Below are positions 41,365-50,050 of a stretch of DNA of 64,000 nucleotides, in pieces (the first letter of the stretch is position 1; every line of letters starts with the position of its first letter). Location of the stretch: positions 1-64,000 of the forward strand of contig NZ_JAAOEN010000022.1 of assembly GCF_011320225.1 (NCBI RefSeq). The letters are read 5' to 3'. Source of the stretch: Phytoactinopolyspora limicola. Lineage in GTDB: Bacteria; Actinomycetota; Actinomycetes; Jiangellales; Jiangellaceae. The notes under the pieces are model-generated. The model was not told the origin of the DNA. It was given only the letters and a program-made list of their open reading frames with translations, and made no database searches. A program made the position numbers and the translations under genes.

Positions 41365-42380
41365 GCCCCGGTCTTGCCCTGTTGATCACCGGGCTGCTCT
41401 TCGTGGCCAGTGGGTTCTTCGTCGCTGCTGAATTCGCGCTGGTCGGCGCGGCCCGGCACCGGTTGGAGCGAGCCGTCGCGGAGCGTCGGCGCGGCGCCCA
41501 GGCGGCATTGAAGGGTGTACGGGAGTTGTCGCTGATGCTGGCCGGCGCCCAACTCGGCATCACCATGGTGATGATCGGCTTGGGAATGGTGTCCGAGCCG
41601 GCGCTGCACCACCTGCTCGAGCCCCCGGTGGCGGCGTTGGGTCTGCCGGACTCGGCGGTGCGGGTGGTGGCGCTGATCATCGCCTTGGCCATCGTCACCT
41701 ACGTACACGTCGTCGTCGGCGAGATGGCGCCGAAGTCGTGGGCCATCACCCACCCGGAACGGTCGGCGATGCTGCTGGCGCCGGCCTTCCGGGCGTTTAC
41801 CTGGCTGGTGCGGTGGCTGCTGCTCGCGCTCAACGCCCTCACGAACGTTTTGGTGCGGATGGTGCGGGTTCAGCCGCGTGACGAGATCGTGACGGTCCGG
41901 AATCGCGAGCAGATCCACCAGTTGGTCTCCGAGTCGTCGCGCCTGGGCCTGATCCGGCCCGACGACCACGGCGTGCTGACCCGCACGCTGGGTGCGCCCG
42001 GCGCGGCCGTCGGCCGGATCATGGTGCCGATGGAGCAGATGGTGACCGTCGACGCGTCCGCCGGCCCGCAGGAGGTGCTCGACGTCGCGGCGAGCCACCG
42101 GCGCACCAGATTGGTCGTGCGAGACGGATCCGGCGCGGTGGCCGGAGCGGTGCATGCCCGTGAGGCGTTGGCCGGCCGCGGGCTCGACACGCCGTGGACG
42201 GCGGGCGAGATGGCCCGGCCCATCCCGTCCGTGGACTCCGGCGCCGATCTCGTGACCGCGGCCGAAACGTTGCGCCGCGCGAGGTCGCAGCTGGGCCTGG
42301 TGCGCGACAGTGAGTACCGTACGGTCGGCCTGGTGAGTATGGACGACCTCGTGACCAACATCCTGGTGAGCGAGACGTGA
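41361..42380 (+). CDS. CNNM/CorC-like transporter, copy 2 (shorter)
   Basis: This 339-residue paralogue has a DUF21 domain (FFVAAEFALVGAARHRLERA, IVTYVHVVVGEMAPKSWAIT) and a CBS pair (RIMVPMEQMVTV, RTRLVVRDGSGAVAGAVHAR), but it lacks the C-terminal CorC/HlyC domain of copy 1. The GTG at 41361 overlaps the upstream TGA. Actinobacterial CNNM genes commonly occur in such pairs and may form a heterodimer (inference). Its own stop overlaps the next gene as GTGA. Confidence 0.9.
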   Translation: MSPGLALLITGLLFVASGFFVAAEFALVGAARHRLERAVAERRRGAQAALKGVRELSLMLAGAQLGITMVMIGLGMVSEPALHHLLEPPVAALGLPDSAVRVVALIIALAIVTYVHVVVGEMAPKSWAITHPERSAMLLAPAFRAFTWLVRWLLLALNALTNVLVRMVRVQPRDEIVTVRNREQIHQLVSESSRLGLIRPDDHGVLTRTLGAPGAAVGRIMVPMEQMVTVDASAGPQEVLDVAASHRRTRLVVRDGSGAVAGAVHAREALAGRGLDTPWTAGEMARPIPSVDSGADLVTAAETLRRARSQLGLVRDSEYRTVGLVSMDDLVTNILVSET

Positions 42381-43198
42381 TGGCGCGGCCGGTCTTCTTC
42401 TTGACCGATTACGGTCGCCGCGACGGCTTCGTCGCCGCCTGCCACGGCGTGATGCTGCGGATCACGCCGGGGGTGCGGATCGTCGACGTCACCCATGACG
42501 TGCCAGCACAGGATGTCCGGCACGGGGCAGTGGTGCTCGCCCAGACGGTTCCCTACCTGCCGCCGGCCGTGCTGGTCGCGGTGGTGGATCCCGGGGTGGG
42601 GGCGGCGCGCCGAGCCGTGGCTATCGAGGTTGGCGACCATGTGCTGGTCGGCCCGGACAACGGCCTGCTGCCGTGGGCGGCCGGTGCGGCCGGTGAGATA
42701 CGCCGCGTGGTGGAGCTCACCAATGCCGCTTACCTGCTGGAGACCACCGCGGTGACCTTCCATGGCCGGGACGTGTTCGCACCGGCCGCGGCGCATGTCG
42801 CCGCCGGAACACCCGTGTCCGCCCTGGGCCCAGCCGTGGATCCCGCCGACCTCGTCCGGTTGCCCGAGCCACGAGTGTCGGCCGGTCCAGGTGTCGTGGA
42901 CACCGAGGCACACGTCGTCGATCATTTCGGCAATGTCGCGCTGGCCGCCCGCGCGGACCATCTGACCACCGCCGGACTGTCCGCCGGACAGGTGGTCCGG
43001 GTGCAAGCCGGCGACACTGGCCAGCCACTGGAGGCGAGCGTCGGCCGGATTTTCGCCGACGTCGCCCCCGGCGAGCTGGTGCTTTACGTGGACTCACACG
43101 GCTACGTGGCGTTGGCCGAGAATCACGGTAACGCCGCGGCCCGGTTGGGGGTGGCGGCCGGAGATCCGGTTGTGGTCAGCGTGGCGCCTCCTCGGTGA
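42377..43198 (+). CDS. SAM hydrolase/adenosyl-transferase (DUF62) family
   Basis: This 273-residue enzyme is of the S-adenosyl-L-methionine hydroxide adenosyltransferase family, which splits SAM into adenosine and methionine; halogenating relatives (SalL, fluorinase) share the fold. Signs are FFLTDYGRRDGFVAACHGVM, VDVTHDVPAQDVRHGAVVLA, VVVDPGVGAARRAVAIEV, LVGPDNGLLPWAA, FHGRDVFAPAAAHVAAG and VDHFGNVALAARADHL. The Asp/His set of the hydrolase is present. It starts at GTG 42377 within the upstream stop (or ATG 42380). Coupling to magnesium-type transporters is unexplained. Confidence 0.9.
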   Translation: MMARPVFFLTDYGRRDGFVAACHGVMLRITPGVRIVDVTHDVPAQDVRHGAVVLAQTVPYLPPAVLVAVVDPGVGAARRAVAIEVGDHVLVGPDNGLLPWAAGAAGEIRRVVELTNAAYLLETTAVTFHGRDVFAPAAAHVAAGTPVSALGPAVDPADLVRLPEPRVSAGPGVVDTEAHVVDHFGNVALAARADHLTTAGLSAGQVVRVQAGDTGQPLEASVGRIFADVAPGELVLYVDSHGYVALAENHGNAAARLGVAAGDPVVVSVAPPR

Positions 43199-43285
43199 CC
43201 GGAGCCGCACGCCGGCCGTTCAATGCCCAGGCCAGGGATGGGCCGAGACCCCCGACCCGGAGCGGGCGACGACGTGCCGAGTCGG

Positions 43286-44560
43286 TCACCGCGAGCCGGC
43301 CTCGGGGTCTCCTCCCTCGTGGATGCCGTGGTAGATGCGTTCCCGCAGGCTATTCGCCTCGTCGCTGGTCATGGTCCGGTCGGTGGGCCGCAACACGAGC
43401 CGGACGAGCAGGTTCACCTGGCCGGGCCGGATGCCGAGACGTTCGCGGGCAGCCTGGGGGAGCACGTCGTACGTGGTGCGGGAGAGGATGGTGACGTCCT
43501 CGACGAGGTCGGCGTGTGGCCCGAGGAGCTCCCGGATCCGGTCGCCGAGTGTCTCCACGTCGGCCTCCGGGGTGACGGCGATCGAGATGTCGCGGATGGC
43601 CGGCGGCAAGTCGGAGACGGGCCGGTACGGTTCGAGATCCCTCATCTGCTCTGTCACCCGAGGATCGGCGGAGCGCAGCAGCCGGATGTCCGGTATCCCC
43701 TTGCGCAGCATCAACATCCGGTCCAGCCCCATCCCCAGCGCCAAGCCGCTCCATTTAGCCGGCTCCAGCCCGGCACCAGCGAGCACGTGCGGGGCCGCGA
43801 GGCCGCATTCGGCGATCTCGACCGGCTCGTTGCCCTGGATGACGTCCACCTCACGGCCGTCGACGGTATACGGGTGGTCGGCGGTGGACCACCGCCAGTG
43901 GGCACCCGGGAGGAGAGCGTCGACGATCGTGGTGACCATGGCGTGCAGATCGTCGTGGTCGAGCCGGCGCCCGCCGCGGCGGAGCAGCCACAAGTCGAGC
44001 TGGTGCGGAGTGCCGGTGTGGATTCGATCGATGGCGTCGCGCCGGTGGCAGATGCCGGGTAGCACCAGCAGCGTCTGCCAGCTGTTGTGAGCCGGCCCGG
44101 CCCCATGTGGCTGGGCTGGAGCGCCGGCACGTGGAACACCATGGTGTTCGCGGGAGATGCGGCGCAACGCCGGCGGGACACCAGCCGATGTATGGCTGCG
44201 CAGCATGGTCGTCTCGCTGACGTAGCGGGTATAACGAGCTTCACGGGAGACCGCATCGGGGGCGTAGCCGAGCCGGTCGTAGTTGTCTTCCAGGCTCACC
44301 AGAGGCCGAGCCAGCTCGCGTCGGATGGGGGTGGCCCACCGTCGGGCCAGCGCGGTCGCGGCGGCGTCGACGAGCAACTGGATGGCGTGTTGTCCCTGGT
44401 CCGGGTCGGTGAGATCGCGGACTGACAGCGCGTCGATCAGAGCCGGCAGGGGTAGTGGTGCGGCGGCGGTGTGGTGCTGAGGCACGGGGCCGGCGATGTG
44501 CCTCGGCGCCGCTGATGTAGTGGGATGACCCGGCATGTCCGGGTGAGTACGGGTGTTCAC
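43286..44560 (-). CDS. Monomeric phenylalanyl-tRNA-synthetase-like protein
   Basis: This 424-residue class II synthetase core is fused to an FDX-ACB anticodon-binding domain, the layout of mitochondrial PheRS rather than bacterial alpha2beta2. The N-terminus is Pro/His-rich. Then TMLRSHTSAGVPPALRR near residue 118, motif 2-like GICHRRDAIDRIHTGTPHQL, motif 3 ALGMGLDRMLMLRKGIPDIR near 272, and FDX-ACB from about 325 (DISIAVTPEADVETLGDRIR). The Phe-pocket segment F-P-F-T-x-P reads HPYTVDG, so specificity may differ. The start is the GTG at 44560, behind GAAGGTAGG. Preceded by a leader peptide and attenuator-like stems. Cellular role unknown. Confidence 0.8.
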   Translation of the reverse strand: MNTRTHPDMPGHPTTSAAPRHIAGPVPQHHTAAAPLPLPALIDALSVRDLTDPDQGQHAIQLLVDAAATALARRWATPIRRELARPLVSLEDNYDRLGYAPDAVSREARYTRYVSETTMLRSHTSAGVPPALRRISREHHGVPRAGAPAQPHGAGPAHNSWQTLLVLPGICHRRDAIDRIHTGTPHQLDLWLLRRGGRRLDHDDLHAMVTTIVDALLPGAHWRWSTADHPYTVDGREVDVIQGNEPVEIAECGLAAPHVLAGAGLEPAKWSGLALGMGLDRMLMLRKGIPDIRLLRSADPRVTEQMRDLEPYRPVSDLPPAIRDISIAVTPEADVETLGDRIRELLGPHADLVEDVTILSRTTYDVLPQAARERLGIRPGQVNLLVRLVLRPTDRTMTSDEANSLRERIYHGIHEGGDPEAGSR

Positions 44561-44571
44561 GGTGGAACCTA

Positions 44572-44634
44572 CCTTCGCGGTACGCGGATAGCCGATGGGG
44601 GAGACTCCCCCGGTCGGTGCGGTGGCCGCGAAGG
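44572..44634 (-). promoter_or_regulatory. Attenuator stems hiding the PheRS-like Shine-Dalgarno
   Basis: Reading the minus strand, CCTTCGCGG (44634-44626) pairs perfectly with CCGCGAAGG (44580-44572), and the latter contains the gene's ribosome-binding GAAGG. Inside, GGGGGAG (44611-44605) pairs with CTCCCCC (44603-44597). The segment CCGACCGGGGG (44617-44607) is also an exact 11-base complement of CCCCCGGTCGG within the leader peptide frame (44687-44677), so an alternative fold excludes the other stems. Confidence 0.65.
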
Positions 44635-44641
44635 GTGAAGG

Positions 44642-44713
44642 CTAGGTGCGCGAACCCTCCGGGCGGCGAACCGTCGCCGACCGGGGGCACATAAACAGGC
44701 GCTGACCTGGCAT
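44642..44713 (-). CDS. Candidate leader peptide of the PheRS-like gene (23 codons, leaderless)
   Basis: ATG 44713 starts seven bases after TACGCT. The frame begins MPGQRLFMCPRSATV and ends at TAG (44644-44642). It has one Phe, encoded by TTT, a rare codon in this GC-rich DNA, at position 7. Codons 9-13 contain the segment that pairs with the downstream stem, so ribosome position can decide the RNA fold. No homology beyond that is recognised. Confidence 0.55.
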   Translation of the reverse strand: MPGQRLFMCPRSATVRRPEGSRT

Positions 44714-44720
44714 AAAACTG

Positions 44721-44750
44721 AGCGTATCCCGCCGCACCCGCCGATGCCAA
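44721..44750 (-). promoter_or_regulatory. Promoter of the PheRS-like attenuator
   Basis: On the minus strand, TTGGCA (44750-44745), an 18-base spacer and TACGCT (44726-44721) precede the leaderless ATG by seven bases. This is the best promoter in the window, lying just beyond the stop of the LAL regulator gene at 44766. Confidence 0.65.
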
Positions 44751-44765
44751 CCCGGCCGGACCGGG

Positions 44766-47700
44766 TCAGCTGATGGGGGAGTCCTCGAGAAGTCCGCGCT
44801 GGTAAGCGATGGCTACCGCCTCGGTGCGGCCCGCGGCCCCGAGTTTGGCCATCACTCGCGACAGATGGACGCTCACCGTCTTCTCGCTGATGAACAGCTC
44901 CTCGCCGACGCGGCGGTTGGTGTAGCCACGTGCGACCAACTCCAGGACGGCGGTCTCGCGTGGGGTGAGGACCTGGACACCCGACACGGGTGCACCCGGC
45001 AACGCCAACCTGGCGCGACGAGCGAGCGACCGGACGGACTCGGCCAGGGGAGTCGCGCCGAGGTGTTGCGCCGCGGCCAGCGCCTGGCCGAGTTCGGCGG
45101 CAGCGTCGTCGCGGTGGCCGCCGGACAGCAACGTCTCGGCCAACCGCCGGCGCGCCACTGCCTGCTGATAGACGTCTCCGTAACCGAAGGCCTCGACGAC
45201 GGCGCGCCAGGGGCCCGCGTCGGTTGAGCCCGACAGCCGGGCGTACTCGGCCCGGGCCCGCAACAACCAGGCTTGGCCCTCAGGGCCCATCTCGGCGGAG
45301 CGGGCATCACCATGCTGAGCCGTTTGCTCGGCACGTTCGAGCAGTTCCTTGCCGGCGGCGAGGGCGTGTTCGACGGTGGCCGGATCAGGGGGCGGGCCGA
45401 CGGGGCGGGCGTGGTCGGCGTGGGCGGCCAGCGCAAGCGTAGACAGCCGGATACCACCCATCGGCCACTCTTCACCCGAGGAGGCCCGGACGGCCTTGAG
45501 GGCTTCCTCGCTGATCCGGATGGCGTCGTCGTGGCGACCTTGCCAGCCGGCCAGCTCGGCGCCGGCGATCCCGGCGAGCAGCGCGATCTGCTCGTCCTGG
45601 TTTCGGTACCACGCCGAACGCAGCTCGTCGAGTGTGCGTTGGGACTGCTCGAACTGTCCACGTCCCACCTGCACCAGCGCGGCCGCGGCAGCGAGCAGGC
45701 CGGCGATGACATCGGAGACGCGTTCGCCAGGCGGCGCGGCTGCTTCGGCGGCAGCGTCCCAGTCTCCGCGGGCGTAGTGGATCACGCCGCGCAACCACCG
45801 GATGTTCCGGCCGTACATACTCCAGGTCAGGCCGACCTCGGCGGCCCGGGCGGCCGCGGCGTCGGCGATCTCGGCCGCCTCGTCCAGGCGGCCTCGATCG
45901 AAGGGGATGAAGATGAGATTGAACCGGGCCCGCAGCTCGACGTCCAGCGCACCAGCCTCGACGGCGAGCTGCTGCGCCCGCCGGAGCAGCGCGGCGGCCT
46001 CATCGGAGTGTCCTTCGCGTTCCTCGCAGAACGCCAGCGAGATCAGCGCATCCGCTTCGGCGGACACCGCACCGGACGCGCGGGCGTCGTCGGCCGCCGC
46101 CACCGCCAGGGAACGGCGCTCCGCGTCGGACGTGCTGACCCTCGACCACAGCCCGAGCACCCAGGAGCGTGCGGCGCTGGCGGGGGTGTCCTTGATGAGT
46201 TCCCAGGCGGTGCGGATGGTCTCTTCGGCTTCGGTCCAGTGACCATTGGCAAGCAGTACCTGGGTGAGTTGGCGGCGAGTATCGGCCGACACGATGGGAT
46301 CGTCGCCCGCATCGGCCAGCGGCACGGCCGCCCGCATGTAGGCCAACGCTCGGTCGGGTAGACCCGCGGAGCCAGCGGCCGTGGCCGCCTTGCGGGTCAG
46401 CTTGAGTTCGGTGATGCCGGCGTGCGACTCGGGATTCTCGACCGCGCCCCACAACTCGAGTGCGGTCTCGACCTGTTGCAGCGCGAATCCGACCGCACCC
46501 TTCTTCCATGCGTGTTGAACGGCGCGGACCGAGGCCGCCAGCGCGGTGGGGAGATCGTTGGCGTTGCGGCTGTGATAAGCCAGTGGACCCGCCATACCCG
46601 GGTCGTCCATCCTGGCTAGCCGCTCGGCATAGGCCGCGTGCAGCCGGACCCGTTCACCCGGTAGGAGGTCGGCGTAGATGACCTCACGCAGCAGGGCGTG
46701 TCGGAAGGTGTAGGCGTCTTTGACACCCGGGACCAGAATGCTGTGCTGAATGGCTTCGCGTAGGGCGACGTCCAACTCCCCTGCGTCGATGTCGACGATG
46801 GCGTCGAGGGTGGGGTGTCGAACGTGCCATTGCCCCGATACCGAGGCAGCTCGCACCACTCGCTGGGTGGTCGGCGAGAGCTTCTCCAGCCGGGCCAGCA
46901 GGACATCGGCCAGCATCGACGGGATGCTGTTGGTGCCGAACGAGCTGGCCGCGAGAAGTTCTTCAGCGAAGAAGGCGTTGCCCTCCGAGCGGCTGGCGAC
47001 GTTGGCGATGACGTCCTCCGGGGTGTTGCCCTGTCCGAGGAGCCGGACGAATTCCTCGGCTTCGGCGGGGCCGAACGGGGCGACGTCCAAGCGTTCCACC
47101 GCGGGCAGCCGTACCAGCTCCGCGAGAAGTGGGCGCAACGGATGCCTGCGGTGGAGGTCGTCGGACCGGTAGCTCGCGATGATGAGAAGCCGCTGCCGGG
47201 CCAGCCGCGAGAAGAGGAAGGAGAGAAGATCGCGGGTGGAGGCGTCACTCCAATGGAGATCTTCGATCTGCAGCACGAGGGTGTTGCTCGCCGCGAGATC
47301 CTGCAGCAAACCGAGGATGGCATCGAACAGTTGAAGTTGGTCGAAGTTCTGCGCGGTGCTGGAGCCGGTTGGGGCCTCATCGGCGCCGCCGTCAGCCGGC
47401 AGCGGCGGGGTGGTATCGCGTTGGCCGCCCAGCATGGCCAGCTGCGGCCGGGCCGCCAGAAGTTCGGGGGCGGACCCGCGTATTTGGTCGATGATCTCGA
47501 TGAAGGGGAGGTAAGGAAAACTGGCCTGGTTGATGTCGACACATCGGCCGACCACAACTTGCGCCCCCGCCGTGCGGGCGACGTCCGCCATCTCGGCGAG
47601 AAGTCGGCTTTTGCCCACCCCTGCCTCACCTGACACGAGCACGGCGCCGGCCGTACCAGCGCGGGCGCGATCCAAGGCGGCCCGCAGCTGTTGTACTTCG

Positions 47701-47855
47701 GCGCCGCGGGCGTAGAACGGGAAAGTGGATCCGAGCCTGGGCACGAAATCCATCCTTGCATGCGCCGCTGACAACGTCGCGGGTGTTTTTGTGCTGACGC
47801 CCGAAGGGGCGGGATGTTGTTGATCGGCTGGAGCCGCCGTCCCTCGTGCCGGCAT
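44766..47855 (-). CDS. LAL-family (MalT-like) LuxR regulator with AAA ATPase
   Basis: This 1029-residue regulator has an N-terminal STAND ATPase (Walker A VSGEAGVGKSRLLAE near residue 76; Walker B VLQIEDLHWSDASTRDLL near 205), a long helical TPR-like sensor region, and a C-terminal LuxR helix-turn-helix (LTPRETAVLELVARGYTNRR, ELFISEKTVSVHLSRVMAKL). The ATG at 47855 has GGGAG six bases upstream; ATG 47753 is a poorer choice. LAL proteins activate target genes on sensing an inducer and ATP. The target is not evident; the adjacent PheRS-like gene has its own promoter. Confidence 0.9.
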   Translation of the reverse strand: MPARGTAAPADQQHPAPSGVSTKTPATLSAAHARMDFVPRLGSTFPFYARGAEVQQLRAALDRARAGTAGAVLVSGEAGVGKSRLLAEMADVARTAGAQVVVGRCVDINQASFPYLPFIEIIDQIRGSAPELLAARPQLAMLGGQRDTTPPLPADGGADEAPTGSSTAQNFDQLQLFDAILGLLQDLAASNTLVLQIEDLHWSDASTRDLLSFLFSRLARQRLLIIASYRSDDLHRRHPLRPLLAELVRLPAVERLDVAPFGPAEAEEFVRLLGQGNTPEDVIANVASRSEGNAFFAEELLAASSFGTNSIPSMLADVLLARLEKLSPTTQRVVRAASVSGQWHVRHPTLDAIVDIDAGELDVALREAIQHSILVPGVKDAYTFRHALLREVIYADLLPGERVRLHAAYAERLARMDDPGMAGPLAYHSRNANDLPTALAASVRAVQHAWKKGAVGFALQQVETALELWGAVENPESHAGITELKLTRKAATAAGSAGLPDRALAYMRAAVPLADAGDDPIVSADTRRQLTQVLLANGHWTEAEETIRTAWELIKDTPASAARSWVLGLWSRVSTSDAERRSLAVAAADDARASGAVSAEADALISLAFCEEREGHSDEAAALLRRAQQLAVEAGALDVELRARFNLIFIPFDRGRLDEAAEIADAAAARAAEVGLTWSMYGRNIRWLRGVIHYARGDWDAAAEAAAPPGERVSDVIAGLLAAAAALVQVGRGQFEQSQRTLDELRSAWYRNQDEQIALLAGIAGAELAGWQGRHDDAIRISEEALKAVRASSGEEWPMGGIRLSTLALAAHADHARPVGPPPDPATVEHALAAGKELLERAEQTAQHGDARSAEMGPEGQAWLLRARAEYARLSGSTDAGPWRAVVEAFGYGDVYQQAVARRRLAETLLSGGHRDDAAAELGQALAAAQHLGATPLAESVRSLARRARLALPGAPVSGVQVLTPRETAVLELVARGYTNRRVGEELFISEKTVSVHLSRVMAKLGAAGRTEAVAIAYQRGLLEDSPIS

Positions 47856-47977
47856 CGACATCTCCCATCGATCTCACGGCGCTGCCCGGTGGACGATTCT
47901 CTGCGCGCCGTCAGGCGGTCCCAGTGGGTGTTGGCCGCTGTGGGGTGGACCCACCTGACGGCGCCGGACCGAACGGG

Positions 47978-48293
47978 TCAGGCGGCAGTGGTGCGTTCGG
48001 GGGTGTGTGCACGCGCGTCCCGGCGCCGACCCGGACGGGCCTGGCAGGTGGCCGACGACGTTGAGGTCGTGGCGCTGGACGCACGATCGTGTTGCGTCGA
48101 CGTGCCCTGTTCAGGAATGTGTCGCGGCTGCGTGGTGCTGGCGCTCGCCCGGTCGACGCTGCTAACCGCGGCCGGGCCTCGCCGCATCGCCCGGCGGGCC
48201 CGCGCCCGCAGCCCACGCTGGCCGAACGACCGGCGCAGCTCCTCGCGCCGGTAGGCGACCTCGGCGTTGATCGAATCGTAGGTGTAAAACATG
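47978..48293 (-). CDS. Small basic hypothetical protein
   Basis: This 104-residue frame starts with ATG 48293, with GGGGAG five bases upstream. The N-terminus, MFYTYDSINAEVAYRREELR, then RSFGQRGLRARARRA, is a helical Arg-rich segment seen in other small actinobacterial proteins; the rest is low-complexity Ser/Thr/Arg. No function known. The good SD and conserved-looking start argue for a real gene; the C-terminal half may drift freely. Confidence 0.5.
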
Positions 48294-48592
48294 ATCACTC
48301 CCCGTCGGATGCGGCCCTTTCGTGCTCGTACAAGAAAAGACTCGTCGTGAGGGGTGAGCTGGCACATCAGCGGTTCACGTACTTCCCCGCGATGAGGGGC
48401 GACGGCGTTGGGTAAGGCCCGCGTAAGGGTGACCTGAGGTGCCTTACCGTCGTCGATCGATGCATCCACCGACCACCAACGTCAGTCGCGGAAGATCCGT
48501 AACCCGGACCCTAGGGTGGACCAGTCCGCAGGTGACCGCACCAGGATCCTCTACGGTGGTCGTGCCCACTCGCGTGTAAGGAGGCCGCCGTC
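48294..48592. promoter_or_regulatory. Divergent promoter region: small basic protein / malic enzyme
   Basis: This 299-bp region has no gene. It contains TACGGT (48553-48558), a likely -10 for the malic enzyme gene, the palindrome ACCCTAGGGT (48508-48517), and GTAAGG...CCTTAC arms around 48422-48446 that could be an operator or RNA stem. AAGGAGG (the SD) precedes GTG 48593. Confidence 0.4.
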
Positions 48593-50026
48593 GTGACCAG
48601 TGTGCCCAGTGTGTCCTACTCGATCACGGTTCGCCTGGAGGTACCGGCCGGAGGTACCGCGGTCAGCTCGCTGACCGCGACGGTCGAGAGCGCCGGTGGA
48701 CTCGTCACAGCGCTGGATGTCACCGCCTCCGGGCACGAGCGTATCCAGGTCGATGTCACATGTGCGGCCACGTCGGCGGCCCACGCCGACCAACTCGTCG
48801 AGGCGCTGCAATCGGTCCCCGGTGTGATCATCGGCAAAGTCAGCGACCGCACGTTCCTGGTCCACCTGGGTGGCAAGATCGAGGTCAAGTCGAAGGTGCC
48901 GATCCGGAACCGAGACGACCTGTCGCTGGTCTACACGCCAGGTGTGGCGCGGGTGTCCCAGGCCATTGCCAAGAACCCCGAGGATGCCCGTCGGCTGACC
49001 ATCAAACGGAACACCGTGGCGGTTGTCACCGACGGCTCGGCCGTTCTCGGCCTCGGCAACATCGGCGCCATGGCGGCGCTGCCGGTGATGGAAGGCAAAG
49101 CCGCGTTGTTCAAACGGTTCGCCGACATCGACGCCTTCCCCATCTGCCTTGATACGCAGGATCCCGACGAGATCGTCGAAACCGTCCGGCACATCGCCCC
49201 GGTGTTCGCCGGGATCAACCTCGAAGACATCTCGGCGCCACGTTGCTTCGAGATCGAGGCACGCCTACGGGAGATCCTGGACATTCCGGTGTTCCACGAC
49301 GACCAACACGGCACCGCCATCGTGGTGCTGGCGGCGCTGATCAACGCTTTGAAGGTGGTCGGCAAAGAGATCGGCTCCATCCGGGTGGCGATGGCGGGAG
49401 CCGGCGCCGCCGGCCATGCGATCGCGCAGTTGCTGCACGCGGCCGGGGTACGTGACCTCGTCGCCGCCGATGTCCACGGCGTCATCCATCCCGACCGGCC
49501 TGACCTCACCGGGGTGCCAACGTGGTACCTCGAACACAGCAATCCCCGGCGGATCACCGGCGCCTTGCGCGACGCGGTGGCCGGTGCGGACGTGTTCATC
49601 GGCGTGTCGGCGCCGAACGTCCTCGCTGCCGCCGACGTGGAGTCCATGGCCCCGAATGCCATCGTGTTCGCGTTGGCCAACCCGGAGCCGGAGATCCAGC
49701 CGCAGGAGGCGAGCCGGTTCGCCGCGGTAGTGGCCACCGGCCGCAGCGACCACCCGAACCAGATCAACAACGTCCTCGCCTTTCCCGGCGTCTTCCGCGG
49801 TCTGCTCGACGCGCACAGCAGGAGCGTCACCACCGAGATGCTCTCCGCCGCGGCCCGCGCGTTGGCGGCCACCGTGAGCGATGATGAACTCAATGCCGCG
49901 TATATCGTGCCGAGTGTGTTCCATCCGGGGGTTGCCGAGGCGGTGGCCATGGCGGTGCGGGGCAGTGTAGAGAGCATTAGGAAGGTAGCCGAGGAGACCG
50001 GCGAGTTCCCTGCGGTTCCGGTCTGA
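48593..50026 (+). CDS. NAD(P)-dependent malic enzyme with N-terminal ACT-like domain
   Basis: This 477-residue enzyme decarboxylates malate to pyruvate in the cytoplasm. An ACT-like regulatory domain spans about 1-85 (YSITVRLEVPAGGTAVSSLT). The malic domain has LSLVYTPGVARVSQAI (catalytic Tyr), TDGSAVLGLGNIGAMAALPV, the Lys in MEGKAALFKRF, and metal ligands in INLEDISAPRCFEIE and PVFHDDQHGTA. The Rossmann loop is AMAGAGAAGHAIAQLL, followed by NPEPEIQPQEA and SDHPNQINNVLAFPG. GTG 48593 lies nine bases after AAGGAGG. The ACT domain suggests amino-acid control. Confidence 0.93.
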   Translation: MTSVPSVSYSITVRLEVPAGGTAVSSLTATVESAGGLVTALDVTASGHERIQVDVTCAATSAAHADQLVEALQSVPGVIIGKVSDRTFLVHLGGKIEVKSKVPIRNRDDLSLVYTPGVARVSQAIAKNPEDARRLTIKRNTVAVVTDGSAVLGLGNIGAMAALPVMEGKAALFKRFADIDAFPICLDTQDPDEIVETVRHIAPVFAGINLEDISAPRCFEIEARLREILDIPVFHDDQHGTAIVVLAALINALKVVGKEIGSIRVAMAGAGAAGHAIAQLLHAAGVRDLVAADVHGVIHPDRPDLTGVPTWYLEHSNPRRITGALRDAVAGADVFIGVSAPNVLAAADVESMAPNAIVFALANPEPEIQPQEASRFAAVVATGRSDHPNQINNVLAFPGVFRGLLDAHSRSVTTEMLSAAARALAATVSDDELNAAYIVPSVFHPGVAEAVAMAVRGSVESIRKVAEETGEFPAVPV

Positions 50027-50050
50027 CGGACACGAGGAGTCGCGGAGATC

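Noticed and set aside
47814-48254. Plus-strand 146-codon frame opposite the small basic protein
   Set aside because: It has no SD, lies antisense to the better-supported minus-strand gene, and shows no recognisable domain.
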